From positions 1,297,001-1,361,000 of the forward strand of contig JAYKKM010000439.1 of assembly GCA_035772405.1 (NCBI GenBank): a stretch of 64,000 bases of DNA. Reading direction: 5' to 3'. Origin of the DNA: Chrysogorgia sp. JL179-B06 (taxonomy: Eukaryota > Cnidaria > Anthozoa > Scleralcyonacea > Chrysogorgiidae). Shown here in pieces: positions 44,757 to 54,480 of this stretch. The position numbers and the translations under genes are program-made. The number at the start of each line of letters is the position of its first letter. Position 1 is the first letter of the stretch. The notes under the pieces are model-generated. The model saw only the letters and a list, made by a program, of their open reading frames with translations, ran no database searches and was not told the DNA's origin.

Positions 44757-45130
44757 TTGATAACTTACTTTGAATTTCTAATATTATATTTATCATTTAT
44801 AGACCTGGAGCGAGGGGAATTCGACGAAATATTAGGATCTATAAATGATATATTATACCAAAACAATATTGAATGCTGTCTTGAAACGTCTAGAAACGTC
44901 TTGAAACGTCTTGTTGTTCCTCCATTGTTTACAGGAGCGTCTTGGTTTACGCGCGAGTACTGCGTACGAGCGGGGTATTCGAACTCGAATTCCCCGCTGA
45001 TGACGTAATCAGCGGGGAATTCGAGGTTAAATTAACTGGTCACGTGGTACAAATCTAGCTCTATGATTGGACAATTTATAGTTGATATATTCTAATATTA
45101 TATAAACAGCATAGCTAGCATATGGTACTT
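44757..45130. other. no gene recognised; short palindrome
   Basis: Contains a perfect inverted repeat around 44985-45020 ('gaattccccgctgatgacg' mirrored) and three copies of 'gaaacgtct' near 44882-44915. It lies upstream of the glycosyltransferase-like gene and could hold its promoter, but no element is identifiable. Confidence 0.3.
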
Positions 45131-45218
45131 GTTTACATCACTGGATAATAATTCACGCAGCGCGATTGCTGGCTTTGCGGGAATTGCGGCTTTGAAAGGG
45201 GGGACAAATAATTTCAGA

Positions 45219-46220
45219 ATGGGCTGGAAAATTCGCCGTTATTTCGCGATAATTGTAGTCGCTACTTCTATCTGCACTTCTTTTGTGATCATAAGTAGAC
45301 TCAGATATCAGACTTCAAATATCATGCCTGCAAAGGAGGGTATTCATGTGATTACAAACTACCCATTGATGGTGGAAAAAGATAACCAAACAGTGGGAAA
45401 GACAAGACGAACTGTGGGACAAGACAAACTGTTGGAAAGACAACCTTTGGTAACAAATATCATGCCTGCAAAGGAAGGTATTCATGTCATTACAAACTAC
45501 CCATTGATGGTCGAGAGTCCTTGGAAGGATAACCAAACAGTGGGAAATAAAGCAGACAAACTGTGGGAAAGACAAGCAGAACTGGAAGAAACGTTACAAC
45601 GAAATCTTGACAATCCTTTAGTAACAAATGTCCATCTTCTTATAAATCAGGAGTCCGCTCAAAAAAGGCTAAGCGATCTCCATTTTCGTAACAAACAGAA
45701 AATTCGTGTACAACGCATCGACACGATGCCCAAATACCGAGATCTGTTTGGGTATGCCAGCGAGAAACTTCAAAATTGTATCGTGTCTGTTATGAACATG
45801 GATATTTATATTGGCGAGGGGTTTGATCAACTTAACAAGACATTTCTGGTCGCAAAAAACGTCGTTTATGGTTTGACGAGGCATGGACGTCAGGAACTGA
45901 GATGTAGTATGGCGGGGAAAATTGGATATTGTGAAACAGGGAAAGGTCATTCCATAGACGCCTATGTATTTGTCTTCACGAAACCTTTAACAGATCTAGT
46001 TCTGTCAGAATTGGATTACTTCATGAACGTGTACGGAGCTGAGAACGTACTTCTTTGGATTATGAAGAACAGATTAGGAATGAAACTTTTGAACCCGTGC
46101 AAGTATCTCAAGATGTATCACAACCACTGCGTTAATGTACATGGAGGATACAGGCCAAGGATAAACAGTCATGGCAAAAGACCAAGTGCATTAGTGCCAC
46201 CAAGTGGACTATATCAATAG
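45219..46220 (+). CDS. putative type II membrane glycosyltransferase-like protein, copy III (intact)
   Basis: I choose ATG 45219 because MGWKIRRY directly precedes a 17-residue hydrophobic stretch (FAIIVVATSICTSFVII), a good signal anchor. An upstream frame to 45129 also exists. The lumenal part begins with two near-identical blocks (IMPAKEGIHVITNYPLMVE) separated by short linkers rich in QTVGKTR, then a coiled segment (LWERQAELEETLQRNL). The conserved region runs NVHLLINQE, MPKYRDLFGYASEKL, MNMDIYIGEGFDQLNKTF, LTRHGRQELRC, DAYVFVFTKPL, YGAENVLLWIM and LNPCKYLKMYHNHC. The pattern 'xDIYI...ALTR...DxxxF...NPCK...HxHC' resembles a widespread putative GT-A glycosyltransferase-like family; M/NxDIY would supply the DxD-like site. 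About 333 residues, single exon. Function inferred only. Confidence 0.65.
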   Translation: MGWKIRRYFAIIVVATSICTSFVIISRLRYQTSNIMPAKEGIHVITNYPLMVEKDNQTVGKTRRTVGQDKLLERQPLVTNIMPAKEGIHVITNYPLMVESPWKDNQTVGNKADKLWERQAELEETLQRNLDNPLVTNVHLLINQESAQKRLSDLHFRNKQKIRVQRIDTMPKYRDLFGYASEKLQNCIVSVMNMDIYIGEGFDQLNKTFLVAKNVVYGLTRHGRQELRCSMAGKIGYCETGKGHSIDAYVFVFTKPLTDLVLSELDYFMNVYGAENVLLWIMKNRLGMKLLNPCKYLKMYHNHCVNVHGGYRPRINSHGKRPSALVPPSGLYQ

Positions 46221-46567
46221 GTAACAGCATCTATAGTCTGAATAAATATATTCCCTACAATAATTGTATCTTACTTTTTAATGCTCTTTATAGCTCTATA
46301 ACTCGTTCAACTCATGGTTAAAACTCTTAAAAGTGGACTAACTGTATAGTGAAGATTATTTAAATCAAAGACCTTCTTCATGCAAGTGTTAGTGTTATAT
46401 TTAGAAATGTTAATAATTTTACGATATCTTCTCTTGTACCCGAGATATGACGTTTTTTCCCTCGTATTTTGTGCATTTGGACGTCACCAGTTTGTTAGTG
46501 TCAAGTTTGGAGAAATTTGGCTGTGTCCCCTCGCAACCGAGATCGCGAAGGCTATGGGAGGATGATT

Positions 46568-46735
46568 AAACGGACTGATTAACCGTTTAGAATTTTTAAT
46601 GTACCGTTTAAACGCTTTGGCCAAACCTTACCGTTTTAAACGCTTTATCTAAAACCGTTTGAACGCTTTACCTTGAAATCGTTTAAACGCTTTGCCTAAA
46701 CCGTTTTTAAACCGTTTTTTGCCTAAACTTAACTT
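46568..46735. repeat. degenerate tandem repeat of ACCGTTTAAACGCTTT
   Basis: About seven imperfect units of 22-26 bp ('accgtttaaacgctttg', 'ccgttttaaacgcttt', 'ccgtttgaacgcttt') in direct orientation. GTTTAAAC makes each unit partly palindromic. Confidence 0.7.
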
Positions 46736-48005
46736 AGTTTAGCTGTAAAAAGAACATAAAGTTCATTCAAATGATCTTTTTAGGTCAAGGAAAGATTTTC
46801 GTGACACAACTCAGCCTGGCTCGTATATAAATAAACCATAAAAACATTAATTAATATTCTTTTCAAACAACATTGTAGTAGTTTGAAAGCCCTAAACACT
46901 TTTGACCCACGGATGCGTATTAAATACATGCATGCAGTGAAAGTATTTAAAGTATTTAAAAGCTTTTTCTCTTCCTGTGGTTCAGAGGTTTCTAGGGCTG
47001 TATCCATATACATCCCGTGAATTTTTAATTATCTATTCAATTCAATTGCTCGGCCATACTCACTTCTTTAAATGTCTACGGTCTACCTACAAAAACTTTC
47101 TTCCCCTAGAGAAAACGTTGGCAGAAAACCTTTTAAAATTTGAACTAGATCAGTTAGATATACCTCGAACGTCGGCTCTTAGCCATGTATCCGGCTATAA
47201 GCCTCCGTTCTCGTTATCTAACTCTCATTTAATTCACAAAAGATTAATATCACCAACTTGAAGTACTTAGGAAAGAATCCTTGACTAATATAGTGTGTAT
47301 AAAAAAACCGGTACCCTTAGATAATTAATTAGTATTCTTTTAAAACAACCTATTGTAGTAGGTTGAAAGCCCCGGGCTGTTACATGCCGTTAATTTTTAA
47401 TTATCTATTGAATACAATTAATCAACAACGCGTTTCCCTGGAGACTATTCAAATCCCCCCAGCTTTAGGGATGTATAGGATATACAGGGTGTATAAAAAA
47501 AAGCGCAACGTCGGAATTTCCCAAGAAATCCACTTTGTTTTTATTAGCACAAAAGATTTTAGGCCTCTGGGAATTTAAAATAGCTTCTAATCGTATTCCA
47601 AGGGCATAACTGTCGAATTGCTAATGATAAACAACTTTTCATTAAATAAATGCATAAATTTCGATTCAATTCTGCTTTACGTGCTCGAGTTTGTAGTAAT
47701 TAGACAGTTATATGCCCCTGGAATACGATTACAAGCTATTTTAAATTCCCAGGGGCGAAAATCTTTTTTGTTTAAGAACACAGTGGATTTCTTGGGAAAT
47801 TCTGAGGTTGCGCTTTTTTTGATACACCTGTACAACCCTATAAAGAACAAAGAAAACCGACTAAAATTTGAACTAATAACGTCCTGAGACCTTCCACTCA
47901 GACCTATGTGCGACTTCTTTTCGTCTTCGATAGATGATATCAGAACATTAAGTATATATGATATCAAATGGCGAAAAGTAAAACAAATTTTAACAAGAAA
48001 TGCAT
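46736..48005 (-). repeat. scattered inverted fragments of the segmental-duplication family
   Basis: 46740-46990 is an inverted relative of 43490-43800 ('aaagaacataaagttcattc', 'gtcaaggaaagattttcgtg'). 47878-48000 is an inverted relative of 26330-26470 ('cttcgatagatgatatcaga', 'caaatggcgaaaagtaaaac'). Between them a 160-bp block with 'tggaatacgattacaagc' occurs twice in opposite orientation (47590-47620 and 47705-47760). No gene is supported. Confidence 0.6.
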
Positions 48006-48652
48006 GAATTCTTGGTATTTGCCAACAAAATATGTTTATATGTAATGATTGCCATCTCACCTGTCCAATGTAAATAGTGCAATGAAAAGAAAACAGTACT
48101 GATAGTTCTTATAGAGGCCAGGATCCCACTTTTTCCGGATAACTTGCTTAGCCGAGCAACTTGCCTTCATATAAAGTACAACATCGCATTGCATGTTATC
48201 TATCAAGTTAATCAAGCCATTATCATATGCACAGGTAATAAATGGCCAATTAATTAAACAAGCAACTATTGAATATTACCCTTTAAAATTATTTAATTGA
48301 TTTTCACTCAAAAAATGACAGAATTGGATGATCAAGGCTGATAACAGGCAGAACTGGGTTAATATTTCATTTATTAAAAATATACTAACAGTAAGTCACT
48401 CAATTTGAGATATTTATTAACACCGTACACTGTATGAAATGGCAATATTAATTTTGGTGGGGCTAGTCATGATTCAGATACATTGTTGTACAAACAACCA
48501 TGCATAAATATATGTATAATATAATATTGCTAATAAATTCAGTAGAGCATCCACTACATGTAGATAAGAATGAAACATATGAGCAAGTTATACAATTTAA
48601 ACCAAACACAAAGATCGCAATGCAATAGTATCAATTATTGAATGAGGTTGAG

Positions 48653-48749
48653 CATGATATGAAAAATTATCCAGGCCGAAGTTTGTGTTATCTGCCGAAG
48701 CCGAAGGCGGATAACACAAACTGAGGCCTTGATAATAATTCATATCATG
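48653..48749. repeat. hairpin repeat
   Basis: The arms 'catgatatga...gtttgtgttatctgccg' and their inverse meet at 'aagccgaag'. It is a compact foldback of about 97 bp. Confidence 0.75.
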
Positions 48750-48780
48750 CGAAAACATTCGCGCGCGTTTTCGGTCTTCC

Positions 48781-48818
48781 CCCTGCCCCCCCCCCCCCCC
48801 CCCCCCATCCCCCCCCCA
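48781..48818. repeat. poly-C tract
   Basis: C-runs of about 21 and 9 bases. The poly-Gly reading frames across it are artefacts. Confidence 0.9.
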
Positions 48819-48856
48819 TCTCCGTGCACCAGGTGACGTCAATCGTGCAAATTAAT

Positions 48857-49123
48857 GTCACAACTCCATATTTGGTAGGGCAATGAGTTGATATGACGAT
48901 TTCACCGTTGGCTGTTAGCCAATCAGCGATCACGAATTATTTTAAATAAATAATAATCTGGGTTATATACTCTCCGCAAAGTCAAAATGGTCGAAAACGA
49001 AAAAGCCAGTCTAATAACTGCGATTATTATTTATTTAAAATAATTCGTGATCGCTAATTGGCTAACAGCAAACGGTGAAATCGTTATATCAACTCATTGC
49101 CCTACCAAATATGGAGTTGTGAC
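48857..49123. mobile_element. foldback element with ~100-bp arms
   Basis: The left arm (48857-48948) and right arm (49023-49123) are inverted copies beginning GTCACAACTCCATATTTGG. The spacer ('gcaaagtcaaaatggtcg', 'aataactgcgatta') is also found at 27315-27365, which suggests a piece of that repeat was captured or hit. Confidence 0.7.
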
Positions 49124-49453
49124 AACATTGACCAGCTACAACATTGTTGTTTTCTCTAAGATACATATAATGCAAGTTTTTAAAATCATATTTCTACTTA
49201 AAACACCACCATGTATCTACAATTTGTGGTTATAATTGCATACCTACTACTCTAAGAGGATTGTGATCATGTTACATGTTGCAAGCACATTAATCTGCCA
49301 TATTGAAAGAGATGGCAGCTGTATATATTTTATACATGGTTCAGTTCTTGTTGTTACTATCTCCAGGCACCCATAACACATTCCAGGGCATATTGTATAT
49401 ATAAATTGATTCCCATCGATGTGGGGTCAACAATGACAAACAACTCGAACAAA

Positions 49454-49599
49454 TTTTATTGACTGTATGTTCGACCAAAAAGGTAATTTAAAAGAAAACC
49501 GAACTTTTGCACTTAAGCATCTACCTTCAGTGTATAAAATGGTAAAATGAGCTTCTTTTAAATTACCTTGTTCGTTGTCGGAATATACAGTCAATAAAA
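49454..49599. mobile_element. 146-bp MITE
   Basis: Inverted ends TTTTATTGACTGTA and TACAGTCAATAAAA, with further pairing of 'ggtaatttaaaagaa' and 'ttcttttaaattacc'. No obvious target duplication. Confidence 0.7.
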
Positions 49600-49954
49600 T
49601 ATTAAATTATGCAGCAACATATCAATTCTCAATTGTAACTCGAAAATATTTTTTTCATATTTCACTAGTAGTTATACTTTATTTTAACACTGATAAGTAT
49701 GCAGGAAAATGCCAGCAGAAAATATGCAACCATAATGCAAAATAATTATCCAGTTCCAGTTCTGTGAATATATGGTTATTCTGGTCATCTCAGCCTCTAT
49801 CCATATACCTACTGTATCCTCAGATTGTGTAGTTCGGTACAGGTACATATTTTCCCCAGGTTGCCTGGGGGATAGTAACACCAAGAATTGAAGCACACTG
49901 CATACATGGTCCCCAGTGCCCAGACCGCGTCTGTCGAAGCCGGTTCGTCGTATG

Positions 49955-50100
49955 TAGATTTTGAACGCTATCTCGACCAATATTTACTCAATTTCAATTC
50001 TGAATACAGTTTTGGAATTACGGAGTCTACATATACATAACGTACGTGTCTCTTATATTACGAGAACGTGCATACCCTTCGTAAAAACGCGGTTTATGTA
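49955..50100. repeat. dispersed repeat family R1, copy 6
   Basis: Carries 'gtagattttgaacg', 'atttactcaatttcaattctg', 'tggaattacggagtct' and 'cccttcgtaaaaac' in the family order. Confidence 0.65.
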
Positions 50101-50119
50101 CTTAGAAATTATTCGGCAA

Positions 50120-50700
50120 TCAGCCAGCCCGGCCCAACCGCCTCGTCGTATATATCCTGCACGTTAGTGCCGTCCGTGTCTGCGTCCGGGCCAAATGATA
50201 AGGTCAGCGTTAAGATAAGGTCAATATTATGAAATGATAAGGTCAGCGTTAAGATGATCAATTTTCAATGTGTTTAGCATTGAACCAGACCCACACGATA
50301 ACAAGCTTTTTCTCGAGCTTTCACTTTGAAGTGGCGAAGCAGGCCATGATAACTGGTCATGATATGCAAACTCTAAGATGAATTACATATTATTATTCCA
50401 AATTCAGAAATATATTGTTTTCAAAATATGCAGATGATTATAATTTAGCATATAGCATGACCAAATGCCATGGCCAGCCGCCAACTGATAGCTCAGAGAC
50501 CCATGAGGAGCGATTATAGAATATCCGTCAACTTTTTAACTTAAATTTACTGACATAAATCAAGAATGTGAAATCGTATTTATTAATAACTTTTAGCTAA
50601 ACCTAGAGTAATGTAATTTTAAAGAACGAAGCAATTCTAGTATGACAATTCTAGTAGTACAACGTTTTTAAACAAGTGATCTACATGTAGCTTCGTAAGT
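50120..50700. other. no gene recognised
   Basis: Contains a 'aaatgataaggtcagcgtta' direct repeat (50194 and 50234). Otherwise unassigned AT-rich sequence leading to 'aaacaagtgatcta', which also precedes the TA tract at 29105. Confidence 0.35.
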
Positions 50701-50761
50701 AAATATATATATATATATGTGTGACTGTAAATAGCAGTTATCTTCATCCTGCTCATCAGCA

Positions 50762-50811
50762 CTAGCTACACTGATGAGGCCCAAAAGGCCGAAACGGTAC
50801 CGTCTGTATAG
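50762..50811 (+). ncRNA. type-I hammerhead ribozyme 2
   Basis: Core CTGATGA (50771-50777), stem II GGCC/GGCC with CAAAA loop (50778-50790), GAAA (50791-50794), minimal stem III CGGTACCG (50795-50802), T50803, and C50804 as the cleavage base. Stem I is TACA/TGTA continued by CTA/TAG across a two-base bulge. It is nearly identical to ribozyme 1 and again sits at the edge of a long (TA)n tract (50813-50902). Confidence 0.85.

Positions 50812-50812
<1 letters not shown>

Positions 50813-50902
<90 letters not shown>
50813..50902. repeat. (TA)n microsatellite
   Basis: About 45 TA units directly after hammerhead 2. Similar tracts occupy 50988-51067 and 51266-51350. Confidence 0.95.
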
Positions 50903-50904
<2 letters not shown>

Positions 50905-50907
<3 letters not shown>

Positions 50908-50985
50908 GAGTGCTGCGTAGACAGTGTTTTGAATATATAGCAAAGTGAAAAGGTGGTAAACTGCCAAGAATTTAGTGACGAGATA

Positions 50986-50986
<1 letters not shown>
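50905..50986 (+). repeat. direct repeat P, truncated copy
   Basis: Matches 51353-51436 ('agtagagtgctgcgtagaca', 'gccaagaatttagtgacgag') with few changes, then is cut at 'agatact' where a (TA)n tract begins instead of the hammerhead-like motif. Confidence 0.85.
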
Positions 50987-51067
<81 letters not shown>

Positions 51068-51071
<4 letters not shown>

Positions 51072-51198
51072 CGCTTACCTCAAAACTGGTCTGCTACAAC
51101 TTGTTTCATCTGTAAAAAGAATCTTCAGGCAGTTTTTGTTTTTTTTCTTTTTACAGATGAAACAAGTTGTAGCAGACCAGTTTTGAGGTAAGCGAAAA
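51068..51198. repeat. perfect 52-bp hairpin arms
   Basis: 51068-51119 and 51147-51198 are inverted copies over 52 bp ('cgcttacctcaaaactggtc' mirrored), with a 27-bp loop that ends in a T-run. It lies between (TA)n tracts and copies of repeat P. Confidence 0.85.
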
Positions 51199-51263
51199 TC
51201 TATTATTTGCTCTAACTATATGTTGTTGAGCACTCTTTGCATTTCGTAGACCAAAACCTACAC

Positions 51264-51352
<89 letters not shown>

Positions 51353-51355
<3 letters not shown>

Positions 51356-51476
51356 TAGAGTGCTGCGTAGACAGTGTTTTGAATATATAGCAAAGTGAAA
51401 TGGTGGTGAACTGCCAAGAATTTAGTGACGAGATACTGACGTTTCGAGCGGAGTCCTTCATCAGAGTAAGACGAGA
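51353..51476 (+). repeat. direct repeat P, full copy
   Basis: Same start as 50905 and continues through GACGTTTCG and TTCATCAG. The paired copies flanking hairpin and TA DNA resemble the tandem or pseudo-LTR arrangement of Penelope-like or retrozyme elements. No reverse transcriptase frame is present nearby. Confidence 0.6.
51434..51464 (-). ncRNA. hammerhead-like motif (uncertain)
   Basis: On the minus strand CTGATGA (51464-51458) is followed after 12 bases by GAAAC and GTC, with a minimal stem III as in Penelope-type hammerheads. The 12 bases (AGGACTCCGCTC) do not form a clean stem II closed by G-C. The copy may therefore be degenerate or the match may be partial. Confidence 0.35.
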
Positions 51477-51594
51477 TGAAATAAAATAAATAGGGCTTAT
51501 ATATATGCCAAAAGGGTGTCACAAGTATAAAGTAGCCAATCAAATGCACGGGAGATAAACAAACTAATAATTAATGAGATGGGATAAGATTCAT

Positions 51595-52013
51595 TGGTCT
51601 TACAATGTATGTATTCCAACACTCGAAATTTTCCTTCACCATAAATCCTTTCAACATGTAGTTTGATCGAGTGAAATGCCAAATATTACCTATAATATAC
51701 CCAGAATCTTATCCCGGCATTACCACCACCATATATACAGAACTCGTGACTAGGCTCTAGGCAACGACTTCCGTAGCTCAGTGGTCAGAGCACTGCACTA
51801 GCATCGCAGGGTCGCGGGTTCAATTCCAACCGGAAGGCCTTGAAGTTGCATTTTTCGCAACTGGTCCCGGTTTGGTCTTACAATGTATGTATTCCAACAC
51901 TCGAAATTTTCCTTCACCATAAATCCTTTCAACATGTAGTTTGATCGAGTGAAATGCCAAATATTACCTATAATATACCCAGAATATACCACCACCATAT
52001 ATACAGAACTCGA
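51595..52013 (+). repeat. 150-bp direct repeats flanking a tRNA-like SINE
   Basis: 51595-51746 and 51872-52013 are near-identical ('ttggtcttacaatgtatgta', 'tttcaacatgtagtttgatc', 'caccatatatacagaactcg'). Copy 1 has an extra 'cttatcccggc'. The tRNA-like block lies exactly between them. It is far longer than a normal LINE-made target duplication, so tandem duplication with a SINE at the junction is likelier. Confidence 0.75.
51771..51836 (+). repeat. tRNA-Ala-like SINE head
   Basis: A box 'tagctcagtggtcagagc', anticodon stem CTGC/GCAG with loop CTAGCAT (AGC, Ala) and B box 'gggttcaattcc'. The acceptor pairs over six bases (CTTCCG/CGGAAG) but the T stem has two mismatches. The following 'gcatttttcgcaactggtcc' is not tRNA sequence. 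It is probably a SINE; a decayed tRNA-Ala is possible. Confidence 0.5.
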
Positions 52014-52310
52014 GATCCAGTCACACGCCAAGTTAGTGATTTGATTTCATAAATAACTCTGCGATTGGTGGTATTTTGAATTTTCATCATGCTACGCGGA
52101 CTTTCTAGAAAAATAAAAGTTTTTCACCCTGCTAATTTATATTAACATAATATGTCTTGTTCGGGAAATTTAAAAGCACTATTATAAAGACCGATTTATT
52201 TGGCTTTCGCAACAGTTATGGTTATTTCCAGAGATATCAATAGAACAAAGAGGTGGAAGAGTTAATCACCATCGCTTAGCGAAGTCAGGCAAATTTCACC
52301 TAACTTGACT
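52010..52310 (-). repeat. second relative of the nested TTAA MITE
   Basis: Follows the same sequence as 29230-29520 with small indels, directly upstream of the fourth glycosyltransferase-like copy's 3' flank, as at copy II. Confidence 0.6.
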
Positions 52311-52579
52311 CTAACAAACTGGTGACATCCAGAAGCACAAAATACGAGAATAAAAACGTCATATCTCGAAGAGCAGATATCGTAAAATTATTAACATTTC
52401 TAAACATAACACTAACACTTGCATGAAGAAGATCTTTGATTTAGATAATCTTGGTCCACTTTTAAGAGTTTTAACCATGAGTTAATCGAGTTATATAAAG
52501 AGCTATACAGAGCATTAATAAATAAGATACGATTATTTTAGGGAATATGCTTATTCAGACTATATAGATCTTGCTATAG

Positions 52580-53575
52580 CTATTTATATAGTCCACTTGG
52601 TGCCACTGATATGCTTGGTCTTTTGCCACTTATCCTTGGCCTGTATCCTCCGTGTACATTAACGCAGTGGTTGTGATACGTCTTGAGATACTTGCACGGG
52701 TTTAAAAGTATCATTCCTAATCTGTTCTTCATAATCCAAAGAAGTACGTTCTCAGCTCCGTACACGTTCATCAAGTAATCCAACTCTGACAGAACTAGAT
52801 CTGTTAAAGGTTTCGTGAACACAAATACATAGGCGTCGTAGGAACCACCGTTTCCTGTTTCACAATATCCAATTTTCCCCGCCATACTACATCTCAGTTC
52901 CTGACGGCCATGCCTCGTCAATCCATAAAAGACGTTTTTTGCGACCAGAAATGTCTTGTTAAGTTGATCAAACCCCTCGCCAATATAAATATCCATGTTC
53001 ATAACAGACACGATACAATTTTGAAGTTTCTCGCTGGCATACCCAAACAGATCTCGGTATATAGGCATCGTGTCGATGCGTTGTACACGAATGTTCTGTT
53101 TGTTACGAAAATGGAGATCGCTTAGCCTTTTTTGAGCGGACTCCTGATTTATAAGAAGATGGACATTTGTTACTAAAGGATTGTCAAGATTTCGTTGTAA
53201 CGTTTCTTCCAGTTCTGCTTGTCTTTCCCATAGTTTGTCTAGTTTATTTCCCACTGTTTGGTTATCCTTCCAAGGACTCTCGACCATCAATGGGTAGTTT
53301 GTAATGACATGAATACCTTCCTTTGCAGGCATGATATTTGTTACCAAAGGTTGTCTTTCCAACAGTTTGTCTTGTCCCACAGTTCGTCTTGTCTTTCCCA
53401 CTGTTTGGTTATCTTTTTCCACCATCAATGGGTAGTTTGTAATCACATGAATACCCTCCTTTGCAGGCATGATATTTGAAGTCTGATATCTGAGTCTACT
53501 TATGATCACAAAAGAAGTGCAGATAGAAGTAGCGACTACAATTATCGCGAAATAACGGCGAATTTTCCAGCCCAT
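52580..53575 (-). CDS. putative type II membrane glycosyltransferase-like protein, copy IV (intact)
   Basis: The frame is open from ATG 53575 (MGWKIRRY then the FAIIVVATSICTSFVII anchor) to the stop at 52580, about 331 residues. An upstream extension to 53752 is open but reads through repeat sequence. It has the same layout as copy III: two IMPAKEGIHVITNYPLMVE blocks, LWERQAELEETL, INQESAQKRLSDL, FGYASEKLQNCIVSV, MNMDIYIGEGF, GYCETGNGGSYDAYVFVF, YGAENVLLWIM and LNPCKYLKTYHNHC. It agrees with copies I-II at GNGGSYDAYV where copy III has GKGHSIDAYV, so the intact copies are not simple clones of each other. 3' flank shared with all copies. Golgi location inferred from the anchor. Confidence 0.65.
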   Translation of the reverse strand: MGWKIRRYFAIIVVATSICTSFVIISRLRYQTSNIMPAKEGIHVITNYPLMVEKDNQTVGKTRRTVGQDKLLERQPLVTNIMPAKEGIHVITNYPLMVESPWKDNQTVGNKLDKLWERQAELEETLQRNLDNPLVTNVHLLINQESAQKRLSDLHFRNKQNIRVQRIDTMPIYRDLFGYASEKLQNCIVSVMNMDIYIGEGFDQLNKTFLVAKNVFYGLTRHGRQELRCSMAGKIGYCETGNGGSYDAYVFVFTKPLTDLVLSELDYLMNVYGAENVLLWIMKNRLGMILLNPCKYLKTYHNHCVNVHGGYRPRISGKRPSISVAPSGLYK

Positions 53576-53589
53576 TCTGAAATTATTTG

Positions 53590-54480
53590 TCCCCCCTTTC
53601 AAAGCTGCAATTCCCGCAAAAAAAGAATATATCCGTCGCGTTTTTCTTGACAAACAAAAGGAAATGTCACAAGTAGAAAAGCGATAATGATATTTATATC
53701 GGGACCGCCGATATATGCCGATATATGTTGACGCGATCGGCCGATAACCCATCAGCCTAAATGTTGTCGGTTGTCGGCTTCTATCGATTAATTTCCAATT
53801 ATCTGCTCATCCCTAATTACTTTCACAAGCCCTTTATTATAAACTTCAAGTCATGGTACGGTATTACTTATAACTACAAGTGATCAAAGATTGTGTAACT
53901 CCATTCGACGCATGTGGACGAGCAAGTGGTGGATGAAGATTGGTTTATAAACATAAAATTATGCTGTAACGAATTATGAAAATAAATAAAGCTAATAAAT
54001 ATATTACAGCGTCTTAAGTTCAATTCAGAAATATTACAAACGTCAAGTTCGATTTTCCAAAACTATCGCTTGAATGGAAAATTTACAACTTCGCGAGGCT
54101 TGCTCTTTTGGAGTAAATGTTGTTCGAATTAGATGTATGGCGTTCAAATGGTCATACTGAATTTTGACATTATAAACGCGCCATATCATTACCATATGTT
54201 ATTTTAATATTAGAAGGCTATAATGTGCTATATGATACATGGTTTATATTGTTATCGAGTGGAACACGGCAACAAACGATACTAGCGAAGGAGACATGAT
54301 AACCTCAATGTTTTTGACAACTGTGACATCGGATCCCGCATGATTTACGTATGCTATTTTAATATTAGAAAGGTAATCCCGTTCGTTTGTACGATTTGAA
54401 ATATGACCACCAGATAAGTCGTTCAATTCAGCAAATATTATGAACGTGATGTTCGATTTGGCCCGACCTCGTACCCACTG
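53590..54480. other. no gene recognised
   Basis: 53690-53755 has repeated 'cgatatatgccgatatatg' and 'cggccgata', faintly echoed at 44608-44640 upstream of copy III. The rest is AT-rich and without a supported frame. Confidence 0.35.

Noticed and set aside
48597..48933. Gly-rich frames
   Set aside because: They come from the poly-C tract on the opposite strand.
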